Shown: positions 36,402 to 45,750, counted from the stretch's first letter. The stretch is DNA of 64,000 nt from Halomonas sp. ALS9 (GCF_001651035.1 NZ_LXRG01000110.1:62001-126000); one strand, 5' to 3'. Made by a program: numbers and translations. Notes: a model not told the origin generated them from the letters alone.

Positions 36402-39374
36402 ATGCAAGTGAACGACGATTTTTTACCGTTGTCAACGCTGCCAGCGTCGTTACAAAAAATCACCCAATCTGCTTGGCAGCGGCTAAGCGATGCGCTTGTC
36501 CAAGCCGATAATGTCGCCGAGATGACCAAGCAGGAGTTGCCTTCCAGTAGCTGGCAGGGGTTATCTGAGCCGCGCCGCGAAGCCCTGGCGAGAGTGCTGG
36601 CTATTTCGACCTTTGCGCTGGATACCTTAGTGCGCCACCCCCATTGGCTAGCTGAACTGGACATCGTCGGTGAATTGGACGCAAACCCAGGGCGCGATGA
36701 GCTGGCCAGTTGGCTGAATGAGTCGCTGGAAAGCGCCGAAGATGACGCTGCCATGCAGCGGGCGATTCGCCGTTTTCGCCGTAAGCGCATGCTGGGTATT
36801 GTTTGGCGTGATCTTAACCGTGCTTCCGGCCATAGCATGTGGGATACCGCTAAGGCAGTTTCAGAACTTGCCGAAATATGTTTAGAAGCTGCTTTAACCT
36901 GGCTTGAGCAGTTTTACGCGCCGCGTTGGGGCTTACCTGCCCCGCGCAAAGATGGCTCGCCTCAGCGTCTGGTAATTTTGGGCATGGGCAAGCTGGGGGC
37001 GGGAGAGCTAAATCTCTCCTCCGATATCGATCTGATCTTTGCCTTTCCCGAAAAAGGTGAAACCCAAGGTGGGCGTAAGCCATTAGAGCACCAGGAGTAC
37101 TTCACTAAGTTGGGGCAAAAGCTGATCGCCGCTCTAGACGCCATGACCGCCGACGGCTTTGCCTTCCGTGTTGATATGCGCTTGCGGCCTTTGGGTGACG
37201 GAGGGCCGCTGGTGGGCAGTTTTGCCATGCTCTCCAGCTACTACCAGGATCAGGGCCGAGAGTGGGAGCGCTACGCGATGCTGAAAGCGCGCCCGGTGGC
37301 GGGGGATCTCGATGCGGGCGACGAACTATTGGCCGGGCTGCGCCCCTTTGTATATCGCAAGTATCTCGATTTTGGCGCCATTGAGTCGCTGCGTGAACTG
37401 AAAGCGATGATCAACCGCGAAGTAAAGCGCAAAGGTATGCAGAGCAATATTAAGCTTGGCCCCGGCGGCATTCGTGAGGTTGAGTTCGTGGTACAGGCGT
37501 TCCAACTGATCCGCGGCGGCCGCGATACGGAGCTGCAGGTGACATCGCTGAAAACGGCGCTTAATCGCTTGCCCGAGCTAGGCCTGTTACCGCAAGAAGT
37601 GGTTGATGAGCTGCTGCCGGATTATGCCTTTTTACGCGATGTGGAGCACGCGCTCCAAGCGCTGGAGGATCGCCAGACACAAACCCTACCCAGTGATGAT
37701 AGCGATCGTGAACGGGTCGCCTTCGCCATGAACCATGAAGACTGGCCGGGGCTGGTTGCCCAGCTTGACGAAGTACGCGATCGGGTGCGCCAGCACTTTG
37801 ACGCAGTGATTGCCGACCCTGAAGAGGACGTCGACGAGGCCAATGATGATAGCCAGCTTGGCTTGGCCCAGTGGCGGCTTATTTGGCGCGGTGAGTTAGA
37901 GGCGGAGGAGGCTACAGCGCACCTTGCCGAGGCGGGTTTTAATGCGCCTGAAAAAGCCTTGAAGCGGCTGCAGAGTCTTTACCACTCTCGGCAAGTGCAA
38001 AGCATGCAGCGAATTGGCTTTGAGCGCCTGGACGCGTTGATGCCGCTGTTGCTAGACGCCTTGGCGGACAATGAGGCGCCGGATACAGCGCTTGTAAGGG
38101 TGCAACCGCTGATTGAGGCTGTGCTCCGACGTACAGCTTATCTCGCCCTGCTGCGCGAAAATCCCCAGGCACTAGAACACCTGATGCGCCTGTGTGCGGC
38201 CAGCCCATGGATAGCCGAGCAGCTGTCGCGTTATCCCATTCTGCTCGACGAGCTGCTGACCCCGGAAACGCTGTATACCCCCGCCGATAAAGCGCGCCTT
38301 GCCGATGAACTGCGCCAAACGCTCAATCGTCTGCCAGAGGATGATGAAGAGGCCCAGCTAGAGGCGCTGCGCGTTTTTAAACACGCGCAGACGCTACACG
38401 TAGCGGCGTCGGATATCGTGGGTACTCGGCACTTGATGAAAGTAAGTGATTACTTAACCTTTATCGCCGAAGTCATTCTCGATGCAGTATTGGCCATGGC
38501 GTGGAAGCATATTACTCGCAAGCATGGCGTTCCTGAGGGGCTGAACGCTCGCGAGGCTGAGTTTCTGATTGTCGGCTACGGCAAGCTGGGGGGCATTGAG
38601 CTGGGCTACAGCTCAGATCTAGACCTAGTGTTCCTTCACGATAGCGATGGGCAGGGCACGACTGACGGCCCAAGGCCTATTGATACAGCGGTGTTCTTTA
38701 CCCGCCTGGGTCAGCGCATTATTCACCTGCTTACTGCGGTAACACCCACCGGCACACTTTATGAAGTGGATATGCGCCTGCGGCCATCGGGAAATTCAGG
38801 GCTATTGGTCACCTCACTTAAAGCTTTCGCTGAGTATCAGCGTCAAAATGCCTGGACCTGGGAGCATCAGGCACTGGTGCGCGCCCGAGTGGTGGCGGGT
38901 AGCGATGTGCTAGCGGAAAAGTTCAGCCAGTTGCGGGGCGATATCCTGGGCGCTGAGCGTGATAAAGCCATGTTGCGCGATGAGGTGGTCAATATGCGTC
39001 ATAAAATGCGCGACCACCTGGGCAGTAAAATCACCAGCCAGACCTTCAACGTCAAACAGGATGCGGGCGGGATGGTCGATATTGAGTTTCTCTGCCAATA
39101 CGCGGTGTTAGCACTTGCTCACCAAACGCCTGAGTTGCTTACCTACAGCGATAATATCCGTATTTTAGAGAGTCTTACCGAGAGTGGTCACTTACCTGCT
39201 GAAGAGGCGGAGCGCCTTCGCGAGGCGTATTTGGCGTATCGTAGTGCTACCCATCGAGCGGCGCTCACCGGTGAAAAAGCGCTCAGCGATGGTGAAGAGT
39301 TCCGTGCCCATCGCGATATCGTCACGGCGTTATGGCAGCGCTTTCTTGAGCCATCAGCGGCTAATAACACCTAG
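36402..39374 (+). CDS. glnE: Glutamine synthetase adenylyltransferase/adenylyl-removing enzyme
   Basis: Bifunctional 990-residue regulator that adenylylates and deadenylylates glutamine synthetase in response to PII. Two nucleotidyltransferase domains are visible, with GMGKLGAGELNLSSDIDL in the N-terminal half (removing domain) and GYGKLGGIELGYSSDLDL in the C-terminal half (adding domain). It is somewhat longer than E. coli's 946. GAGG lies five bases before the ATG, and the gene begins 49 bases after dgkA. Confidence 0.96.
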   Translation: MQVNDDFLPLSTLPASLQKITQSAWQRLSDALVQADNVAEMTKQELPSSSWQGLSEPRREALARVLAISTFALDTLVRHPHWLAELDIVGELDANPGRDELASWLNESLESAEDDAAMQRAIRRFRRKRMLGIVWRDLNRASGHSMWDTAKAVSELAEICLEAALTWLEQFYAPRWGLPAPRKDGSPQRLVILGMGKLGAGELNLSSDIDLIFAFPEKGETQGGRKPLEHQEYFTKLGQKLIAALDAMTADGFAFRVDMRLRPLGDGGPLVGSFAMLSSYYQDQGREWERYAMLKARPVAGDLDAGDELLAGLRPFVYRKYLDFGAIESLRELKAMINREVKRKGMQSNIKLGPGGIREVEFVVQAFQLIRGGRDTELQVTSLKTALNRLPELGLLPQEVVDELLPDYAFLRDVEHALQALEDRQTQTLPSDDSDRERVAFAMNHEDWPGLVAQLDEVRDRVRQHFDAVIADPEEDVDEANDDSQLGLAQWRLIWRGELEAEEATAHLAEAGFNAPEKALKRLQSLYHSRQVQSMQRIGFERLDALMPLLLDALADNEAPDTALVRVQPLIEAVLRRTAYLALLRENPQALEHLMRLCAASPWIAEQLSRYPILLDELLTPETLYTPADKARLADELRQTLNRLPEDDEEAQLEALRVFKHAQTLHVAASDIVGTRHLMKVSDYLTFIAEVILDAVLAMAWKHITRKHGVPEGLNAREAEFLIVGYGKLGGIELGYSSDLDLVFLHDSDGQGTTDGPRPIDTAVFFTRLGQRIIHLLTAVTPTGTLYEVDMRLRPSGNSGLLVTSLKAFAEYQRQNAWTWEHQALVRARVVAGSDVLAEKFSQLRGDILGAERDKAMLRDEVVNMRHKMRDHLGSKITSQTFNVKQDAGGMVDIEFLCQYAVLALAHQTPELLTYSDNIRILESLTESGHLPAEEAERLREAYLAYRSATHRAALTGEKALSDGEEFRAHRDIVTALWQRFLEPSAANNT

Positions 39375-39442
39375 TCAAACGTATTTCGCCAGACTAATCA
39401 GGAAGTGACAGTGATGCCAAGGAGCAAGGCGGGGCGGCTCGC

Positions 39443-40336
39443 ATGATTGGACATATTCTGGCCACCTTACTGCCGGTGTTTTTAATCGCGGGGTGTGGTG
39501 CTGCCTATGGGCGCTACCGTACGCCGGATATTCGCAGTCTCAATACGCTCAATATGGAGCTGTTTGTTCCGCTATTGGTATTTGCCGTGTTGGCCGACCG
39601 TCAAGCGCCGTTGGCAGAATATGCTTGGCTTGCTACGGCGGCCATTGCGGTAGTGCTTGGCTCGGGGGTTGTGCTGTGGCCGCTCGTCAAGTGGCTAAAG
39701 CTGGATAGCAAAATCTTCCTTCCGCCGATGATGTTTAACAACGCCGGTAATATGGGCGTGCCGCTGCTGGTGCTGGCATTTGGTGCCGAAGCGCTGCCCG
39801 CAGCGGTGGTAGTCTTTATCGTTGAAATGCTGCTGCACTTTTCGGTAGGGCTTTACATGCTTAACCCGCGCACCTCGCTGTGGCGAATGCTGCGCATGCC
39901 AATTGTACTCGCGAGTTTGGCGGGCTTAGCGGTGAATATCAGTGGACTACCGCTGCCTGGCTGGCTGCTGGAGGCGATGCATATGCTGGGCGGAGTCTGT
40001 ATTCCGCTAATGCTGTTTGCACTGGGGGTTCGGCTGCTGGAAATCGACTTTAGCGATTGGCGTACCGGCATGTTGGGGGCGGTGCTTTGCCCGCTTTCCG
40101 GATTAGTGATTGCCTTGCCGTTGATGTGGCTACTGCCGCTTAATGCGCTGCAGATGGCGGTACTGCTGGTGTTTGCAGCGTTGCCCCCTGCGGTGTTGAC
40201 TTATTTGGTCGCAGAGCAGTACCAGCTGGCGCCACAAAAGGTCGCTTCGCTGGTACTGATTGGAAACCTGGGGAGTTTGGTGGTGATGCCGCTCACCTTG
40301 GCGGCAGCATTTACTTGGGTGTATGCGCCCCTCTAA
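39443..40336 (+). CDS. AEC-family auxin-efflux-carrier-like permease
   Basis: A 297-residue, ten-helix inner-membrane protein of the bacterial AEC (auxin efflux carrier, YfdV-like) family. NMELFVPLLVFAVLADRQ and MMFNNAGNMGVPLLVLAFG are the usual signatures of the N-terminal repeat; VAEQYQLAPQKVAS appears in the C-terminal repeat. Bacterial members carry malonate or other carboxylates, but the substrate here is unknown. The gene follows glnE by 68 bases. Confidence 0.88.
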   Translation: MIGHILATLLPVFLIAGCGAAYGRYRTPDIRSLNTLNMELFVPLLVFAVLADRQAPLAEYAWLATAAIAVVLGSGVVLWPLVKWLKLDSKIFLPPMMFNNAGNMGVPLLVLAFGAEALPAAVVVFIVEMLLHFSVGLYMLNPRTSLWRMLRMPIVLASLAGLAVNISGLPLPGWLLEAMHMLGGVCIPLMLFALGVRLLEIDFSDWRTGMLGAVLCPLSGLVIALPLMWLLPLNALQMAVLLVFAALPPAVLTYLVAEQYQLAPQKVASLVLIGNLGSLVVMPLTLAAAFTWVYAPL

Positions 40337-40374
40337 CTTTCATCGGTAGCGCAAAAAAGTAACTAACTGCGCAA

Positions 40375-40734
40375 TTAGCGTTCATCTTTAACTTCGTAAC
40401 TACCTTCTAGCACGTCCTGATGACCTGGACGGTTGTTCGCCGACGTGGGCTCGTGGGAGTAGCCGCCACCGATATCTTGCGCCTGCTGAGCACGCATTTG
40501 ATCCATACGTTTTTTCATTTTATGGCGCAGAAACGGCATCATTGCCCAGCCAATTAGTAAGAAAAACAGGCCGAGTACTACACCAACTATCATTAACGCG
40601 CCAAACGCTAGCCATGTGAATAGCAGCTTTAAGCTACCCGCCAAGCCAGTAGGTTGGGTTTGCGCAGCACGGGCACGCCATTGGTTAGCCGCTTGCCATG
40701 CAGCGTTGCGTTGATCGCGATTCATCTGTGGCAT
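40375..40734 (-). CDS. Small membrane protein of unknown function
   Basis: A 119-residue protein with an N-terminal Gln/Arg-rich amphipathic part, one long hydrophobic segment or hairpin (LFTWLAFGALMIVGVVLGLFFLLIGWAMM in total, about residues 42-72), then a basic stretch (RHKMKKRMDQMR) and a polar tail. Start chosen at the ATG 40732-40734, with GGAGG five bases upstream, over an earlier in-frame ATG at 40746. No family recognised; the cytosolic tail suggests a scaffold or partner role but that is a guess. Confidence 0.75.
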   Translation of the reverse strand: MPQMNRDQRNAAWQAANQWRARAAQTQPTGLAGSLKLLFTWLAFGALMIVGVVLGLFFLLIGWAMMPFLRHKMKKRMDQMRAQQAQDIGGGYSHEPTSANNRPGHQDVLEGSYEVKDER

Positions 40735-40847
40735 AAGAGCCTCCATCGGTTATTCGCACCCATTGGAACACAGTTGCTCTAGCAAGTTCACTGTGTGGCT
40801 GTAAGGGGAGAGAGGAGCAAAACTATTATCTAGGCGCCACTTTTTAC

Positions 40848-40900
40848 GTACAGGTTCTGTGTGCAGTTTTTAGGTACAGTTTTTTAAGTGCAGTTTCTAT
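40848..40900. repeat. Imperfect tandem repeat, 13-14 bp x 4
   Basis: Units starting GTACAG or GTGCAG (at 40848, 40861, 40874 and 40888) alternate in the divergent region between the small membrane protein and the BCCT gene. The region 40735-41021 has no further gene. Confidence 0.75.
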
Positions 40901-40938
40901 GACAGTGCGATGAGGTTTTTCAACTGTTACCATTAAGC

Positions 40939-40965
40939 TGTACAAGGCAAGTTTTGTTGTACAAG
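40939..40965 (+). promoter_or_regulatory. Paired TGTACAAG direct repeats upstream of the BCCT gene
   Basis: TGTACAAG occurs at 40939-40946 and 40958-40965, 19 bases apart and so on nearly the same face of the helix. Each contains the palindrome TGTACA. The spacing fits a dimeric activator or repressor; salt regulation of the carrier would be plausible but is not shown. Confidence 0.35.
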
Positions 40966-41021
40966 CATGCGCTTAATACGCTGCGCTTACCTAAATAGAG
41001 CTCATCTAACAGGAAGGTTAT

Positions 41022-42647
41022 ATGGCTAATCATGGAGGCAAGTCGGTATTCATCGCATCGGTGGTGATTATCTTTGGCTTGGTAATTGTTGGAGCGTCAT
41101 TTCCAGAAGGATTTGCCAACGCGGCAGAGGGAGCGCTGACCACGATTACTGGGCTGTTCGGGTGGTTTTATCTATTTTCAGTTTTTGGTTTTGTGATTTT
41201 TCTGTTTGGACTAGCGCTGAGCAAGTACGGAAAAGTGCGCTTAGGTCCCCAGGATAGCCGGCCCAACTACACGTTTTTCTCGTGGATCAGCATGCTGCTG
41301 GCCGCAGGCTTTGGTGTTGGGCTGGTGTTCTACGGCATGGCGGAGCCTATGTTCCACTTTATCGAGCCGCCTTATGGTGACAGAACCGCTGAAACCGAGG
41401 CGGCGGCTCGTTACGCGATTCAATACAGCTACTTTAACTGGGGGATACATCAGTGGGCGGCCTTCTCGATCGTTGGTTTGATCATCGCCTACTTTCAGTT
41501 TCGCAAGGGGCAGGCGGGGTTGGTCTCATCAGTGCTGTCATCAATAACGGCTAAGAATCCTAAAATTCGCCCCTATGCTTCCTGGTTGGACGTGTTTGCG
41601 GTAGTCGCCACGGTGATGGGCGTTGCTACCTCGTTGGGCTTGGGTGTGCTGCAGATGAACGGTGGTTTGAACGCCGTTTTTGGTCTGCCGGAGAACGGTT
41701 TTTGGCAGTTTGTGATTCTTTTCGTGATGTTCTGCGCCTATATGGCATCGACTTGGTCGGGCTTGGATAAAGGCATTAAACGCCTCTCTAATCTCAATAT
41801 GATTTTATGTATCGGGTTGATGCTGTATGTGCTGTTTACTGGCCCAACCGTGGCAATACTCGAAACCATCACGGTGGGCATTGGTGACTACCTGCAAAAC
41901 TTTATTGGTATGAGCCTGCGCATTTCGCCCTATAGTGATAATGAGTGGGCGAGCACTTGGACGATTTTCTACTGGGCCTGGGTCATTGCTTGGTCACCTT
42001 TTGTCGGCACCTTTATTGCCCGGGTATCCCGTGGGCGTACCATCAAAGAGTATGTGTTTGGGGTGCTGTTTGTACCGCCGCTGTTAGCCTGTTTATGGAT
42101 CGGCGTGTTCGGTGGCGCGGCGCTGCATATGGAGTTGAATGGCACCGACGTGGGGCTGGCTGCCGCGACTCAGAATAATATCACCGTCGCGCTATTCGAG
42201 ATGTTTGAGCTGATGCCTTTTACGGGCGTGCTGTCGGTGGTAGCGATGCTGCTGATCTTTATTTTCCTGGTGACCTCGGCTGACTCGGCTTCGTATATCG
42301 TGGCGCAAATGACCGATAATGGTTCGATCAATCCGCCGCTGTATAAGCGCGTCATTTGGGGGGTGCTGATTGCTGCCATTTGCCTGACGTTGATTGCCTC
42401 GGGAGGTTTAACGGGGCTGCAGTCGGCATCGGTACTGTCGGCACTGCCGTTCACTTTCATCCTGTATATGATGGTGTTTGTGTTAGTCCAGGAGCTACGC
42501 GCAGACCGCAAAGCCATGCTGACCCAGCTTTATCGTCGCCATGGCGAAACGCCGGTGGGCGCCGACGCTTTTGAAGCCGAGCTGTTAGGTGAGGAAGAAC
42601 GCCTGCGCCGTGCACCGAGTGTGGTCAACCGGCGCATTAATAGTTAG
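41022..42647 (+). CDS. BCCT-family betaine/choline/carnitine transporter
   Basis: A 541-residue, 12-helix secondary carrier importing quaternary-ammonium compatible solutes with Na+ or H+. The glycine-rich substrate helix GFGVGLVFYGMAEP is intact, as is WGIHQWAAFSIVGL and the helix-8 region with the family's aromatic Trp pattern (WTIFYWAWVIAWSPFVGTF). The C-terminal tail is charged, as in osmosensing members. AGGAAGG precedes the ATG. Repeats upstream may be regulatory. The exact solute is not fixed by sequence. Confidence 0.94.
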   Translation: MANHGGKSVFIASVVIIFGLVIVGASFPEGFANAAEGALTTITGLFGWFYLFSVFGFVIFLFGLALSKYGKVRLGPQDSRPNYTFFSWISMLLAAGFGVGLVFYGMAEPMFHFIEPPYGDRTAETEAAARYAIQYSYFNWGIHQWAAFSIVGLIIAYFQFRKGQAGLVSSVLSSITAKNPKIRPYASWLDVFAVVATVMGVATSLGLGVLQMNGGLNAVFGLPENGFWQFVILFVMFCAYMASTWSGLDKGIKRLSNLNMILCIGLMLYVLFTGPTVAILETITVGIGDYLQNFIGMSLRISPYSDNEWASTWTIFYWAWVIAWSPFVGTFIARVSRGRTIKEYVFGVLFVPPLLACLWIGVFGGAALHMELNGTDVGLAAATQNNITVALFEMFELMPFTGVLSVVAMLLIFIFLVTSADSASYIVAQMTDNGSINPPLYKRVIWGVLIAAICLTLIASGGLTGLQSASVLSALPFTFILYMMVFVLVQELRADRKAMLTQLYRRHGETPVGADAFEAELLGEEERLRRAPSVVNRRINS

Positions 42648-42738
42648 CATCACTCATCAGCACTAATAAAAAGTAACCAAGCCTGCGGTTGCGGGGCGGG
42701 GTAATTCGGGAGCAGTGACACATGAAGCGAATATGCTA

Positions 42739-42885
42739 ATGGCGCGGCAAGGGCGCCATGGCGCGACGCGTAGGCAGTCCAAGGGGATTGCCGTTGATCG
42801 CTGGCTTGATCGGGTAGTCACCGTGGCTGTACTTACGGCAATGGTCATTGGTCTGGCTGCCGTGGCTGCGCACTGGCTACTCTAA
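42739..42885 (+). CDS. Possible small single-helix membrane protein
   Basis: A 48-residue open frame with a basic N-terminus (MARQGRHGATRRQSKG) and one hydrophobic helix (VVTVAVLTAMVIGLAAVAA) ending WLL. It lies 91 bases after the BCCT stop and before a bidirectional hairpin, so it could be cotranscribed. An ATG two codons earlier is also possible. The ribosome site is weak and no family is recognised, so coding is uncertain. Confidence 0.4.
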   Translation: MARQGRHGATRRQSKGIAVDRWLDRVVTVAVLTAMVIGLAAVAAHWLL

Positions 42886-42914
42886 AACGCCTGCTCTTCG
42901 TAATATTGGTGCTT

Positions 42915-42939
42915 AACGCCCGGCTTTATGCCGGGCGTT
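42915..42939. terminator. Bidirectional hairpin overlapping a stop codon
   Basis: AACGCCCGGC-TTTAT-GCCGGGCGTT is a perfect 10-bp stem. On the minus strand it contains the last four codons and the TAA of the diguanylate cyclase gene, so coding and termination signals are shared. T runs are short on both sides. Confidence 0.65.
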
Positions 42940-44212
42940 TGCGTGTCTCGACACGGTTTCGGCCCAGGCGTTTGGCGCGGTATAGGTGCTGGTCGGCGCG
43001 TTCAATCAGCGCTTCAGCGCTAATCAAAAAATCGGGCGACATGCTAGCCACCCCCATGCTGACAGTGAGGTCTGAGTGGGTGCTGGAGAAAGCATGGGGA
43101 ATGGCCAGCGACAGCACGGCTTCGCGCAAGCAGTTGGCAATGCTGACGGCGTCCTCATGATCTTGGCCCGGCAGTACACAGACAAACTCTTCGCCGCCGT
43201 AGCGGGCGAGTAAATCCCTGGCGGGGTCGATACACAGATTGAGCGCATTAGCCACCGCGCGTAGCGTATCGTCCCCCATGGCATGGCCATAGTGATCGTT
43301 AAACTCTTTAAAGTTATCGATATCGATAAAAATCACTGAGAGCGACTGCTGCGCTTGCTGTGCCAAGTGCCAGTGGCGCTGATAAAAGTCATCAAATTGG
43401 CGGCGGTTCGCCACGCCGGTTAAGCCATCCATATTTGAGAGATGATGAAGCTGGTCACGCTGCTCCAAGCCCTGCTGAAACGCTTTAAGTAAATGATCCA
43501 AACTATCCACCAGATGACCCAATTCATCATGCTGATGGCCTTTCAACACTGGCTTGAGCCATTTTCCAGGTTGGGTGGGGTCGGTTTGGGCAATCGCTGC
43601 GTGTACTTTGAGCAGCGGCCGGGTAATGAAAAAGTGGAAAAAGGTGATGATGACAAGGCTTAAAATAAACGCCTCCAAAATACTCACCCCGACCAACGTA
43701 TAAATACGCGCTAAAAACTGTTGGGTTAAGTAGCCTTCCGCCAGCACCAGTTCAATTTCGCCAACGACCGCTTCCGGCATATCGCTGCCCATGTAATAAG
43801 CGAGGGAGGTTCGATAATGCAGTATATCGCCAAATAAATACTGGCTGAGCCAGGTTGAATCAGCCTGTTTGGGCCGATCAAATTCAGCCAGCGCGCGGCC
43901 AAAATCATCACGAATCGACACCCATGCGACCTCATTATCATTAAATAGCCCATAGGCGATTTGGTGGGCAAGGTCGGGGTTAAGCTGGAAGGCGGCTTCT
44001 GCGGCGGCACCGTTGACGATCGTCAACTGCTGGGTGATGCGTTGTTCGGTTTCTTGACGCATTTGCGTGGCGTGACTGATAAGTTCGACACTGCCCGCTA
44101 CGCTACTAATGAGCATAGCGATCAGCAGTGTGAGTAGTGCTTGCTTGGTGGTCAGGCTGCCTTTTTTAGGGTCGGGGGCTGAGAGAGAAAATCGTGGGCG
44201 AGGGCTGATCAC
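42926..44212 (-). CDS. Membrane diguanylate cyclase with periplasmic sensor and HAMP
   Basis: A 428-residue c-di-GMP synthase. Helix 1 (about 21-42), a periplasmic domain of roughly 125 residues, helix 2, a HAMP linker (from about ITRPLLKVHAAI) and a C-terminal GGDEF domain with active-site GGEEF at 339-343. The inhibitory I-site RxxD is not conserved (PARD in its place), so product inhibition may be lost. The start is GTG with GGAGGAG five bases upstream, overlapping the preceding binding-protein stop. It probably reads the two solute-binding proteins encoded before it; this is inference. Confidence 0.9.
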   Translation of the reverse strand: MISPRPRFSLSAPDPKKGSLTTKQALLTLLIAMLISSVAGSVELISHATQMRQETEQRITQQLTIVNGAAAEAAFQLNPDLAHQIAYGLFNDNEVAWVSIRDDFGRALAEFDRPKQADSTWLSQYLFGDILHYRTSLAYYMGSDMPEAVVGEIELVLAEGYLTQQFLARIYTLVGVSILEAFILSLVIITFFHFFITRPLLKVHAAIAQTDPTQPGKWLKPVLKGHQHDELGHLVDSLDHLLKAFQQGLEQRDQLHHLSNMDGLTGVANRRQFDDFYQRHWHLAQQAQQSLSVIFIDIDNFKEFNDHYGHAMGDDTLRAVANALNLCIDPARDLLARYGGEEFVCVLPGQDHEDAVSIANCLREAVLSLAIPHAFSSTHSDLTVSMGVASMSPDFLISAEALIERADQHLYRAKRLGRNRVETRKRPA

Positions 44213-44961
44213 TGGCTCTCCTCCTGCGCATTGCGGTGCAGGGTATCCAGCTGCGTTTGCAGTCTCGCCAACAGCGCTTCAGGCACGCTAGGGTGGCAGG
44301 CGAGATAGAGGGGCGCACGGTAAAAGGTAAACAAATGCGCTAACGCGATATCCTGTTCTTGTGCCATAAATTCACCGGTTGCTTTACCTGTCACGATCAC
44401 ATCTAGCAGGCCCGCCTTTAAACGCGCGATATTTTCTCGCTCCGAGGGAGCCAGGAGCACATTAATGCCGCGAGAAGCAACGTAATCACCTACGGCATCT
44501 TCGCGAAAACTGCCCACCCGCCAAGCGTGTAGCTCTGAAAGCGATGCAATGCTGAGCCCGCGTTCCGCTAAACTAAATGCTGCCCACTCATTAACCACCA
44601 GCGGCCCTACCCAGTGAAACAGCGCTTCACGCTCCTGGGTGCGGGTCGTAGAGTAGACGCAGTGATTATCGCGTAAGCGTGCTTCGGTGTAAGCGCGCGC
44701 CCAAGGCCGTAGCCGAAAATAAGCCTCAATGTCAGCTTGGCGTAGCGCGTTACGTAGCAGCAACGTTGCACTGCCGATAATTTGCCCTTGGTCGTCCGTA
44801 TAGTTGAACGGCGGGTACTCTTCCGTGTTAATAGTGAGCGGTAGTGCTTCTGTTGTAGCCGCTAGCGGCATCGAGTGGAGTGACATACTGTAGCTGCCGA
44901 GCGTGGTGAGCAGAGCAACGCCCATGCGGTATCGCCATCGGCGAGTAACGTCATTAGCCAT
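44209..44961 (-). CDS. Periplasmic solute-binding-like protein, second of a tandem pair
   Basis: A 250-residue exported protein of the SBP_bac_3 (amino-acid-binding-like) family, with signal-type hydrophobic N-terminus. NTEEYPPFNY, YSTTRTQEREALFHWVGPL and the C-terminal half pattern repeat those of the next gene, so it is a paralogue. No ABC permease or ATPase lies nearby; instead a GGDEF gene overlaps its end. Start: ATG at 44959-44961 with AGAGG upstream; an in-frame TTG at 44967 is the alternative. Confidence 0.83.
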   Translation of the reverse strand: MANDVTRRWRYRMGVALLTTLGSYSMSLHSMPLAATTEALPLTINTEEYPPFNYTDDQGQIIGSATLLLRNALRQADIEAYFRLRPWARAYTEARLRDNHCVYSTTRTQEREALFHWVGPLVVNEWAAFSLAERGLSIASLSELHAWRVGSFREDAVGDYVASRGINVLLAPSERENIARLKAGLLDVIVTGKATGEFMAQEQDIALAHLFTFYRAPLYLACHPSVPEALLARLQTQLDTLHRNAQEESQ

Positions 44962-44967
44962 CGTCAA

Positions 44968-45750
44968 CTACCTCTGGGGCTGTTCCGCTATCACCCTGTC
45001 TAATGCCTGCTGCATCAGCGTTACCAAGCGATGGTCGGTGGCTTGGTTTATGGCAAAGTATAGCGAAGATTCACTGAGAGTGTGTATCGGGATTAACTCA
45101 TCTTTAGGATAACCTTCCGACTCAGCTATCCAGACAGCCACATCTTCACTGTAAGCCCATAAATCAACGCGCCCGCGGGTTAGCATGTTGAGTGCGCTAC
45201 GGTTATCAATGGCCGGTACGAGTAAGCGTTCAGGGTAACCCGCTTCTAATAGCGCCTGGGCGCCAATATCTTCCCGAATGACCGCGACGCTCAGACCGCG
45301 TTCAATCGCCTGTGATAAAGACTCAATCGTCACCGGTGCATCGCGATGGGCAAGCAGTACGACCCGATCTTGAGCAATCGGCCCTACCCAGTGAAAGTTG
45401 GCCTCTCGGGCTGGGGTGCGAGTGGTTGAGAACAGCACCGTATTCGGCTGAGTGAGTGCCAGCTCATAGCCGCGAATCCAAGGGTAGTAGCGGATGTCAT
45501 GGCGGTTGAGGGGCGTTTGGGTAGCCGCAAAAATAGCGTCCAATAAATCAATTGATATACCGGTTAATTGCTGATTATCGATATAGTTATAGGGCGGGTA
45601 CTCTTCCGTAATAAAGGTTAATGTTGTCAAGGTGCCGGACGCATCAGCCTGTACGTTTGCGGCGTTTGCCAGCCAGAGACATAGCACTACCATCAACCTA
45701 TTTAATAGTGGTCGATATAATCGCTGTGGAGATGGCTGGGCTAACTCCAT
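44968..45750 (-). CDS. Periplasmic solute-binding-like protein, first of a tandem pair
   Basis: A 260-residue SBP_bac_3-family protein with an N-terminal hydrophobic segment (MVVLCLWLANAANVQA, preceded by a basic stretch). Family signs are ITEEYPPYNYIDN, FSTTRTPAREANFHWVGPI and VDLWAYSEDVAVWI. It leads a three-gene operon: its TAG lies 6 bases before the next ATG. A ligand-binding sensor subunit is more likely than a transport receptor, because no transporter genes accompany it. Ligand unknown. Confidence 0.83.
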   Translation of the reverse strand: MELAQPSPQRLYRPLLNRLMVVLCLWLANAANVQADASGTLTTLTFITEEYPPYNYIDNQQLTGISIDLLDAIFAATQTPLNRHDIRYYPWIRGYELALTQPNTVLFSTTRTPAREANFHWVGPIAQDRVVLLAHRDAPVTIESLSQAIERGLSVAVIREDIGAQALLEAGYPERLLVPAIDNRSALNMLTRGRVDLWAYSEDVAVWIAESEGYPKDELIPIHTLSESSLYFAINQATDHRLVTLMQQALDRVIAEQPQR

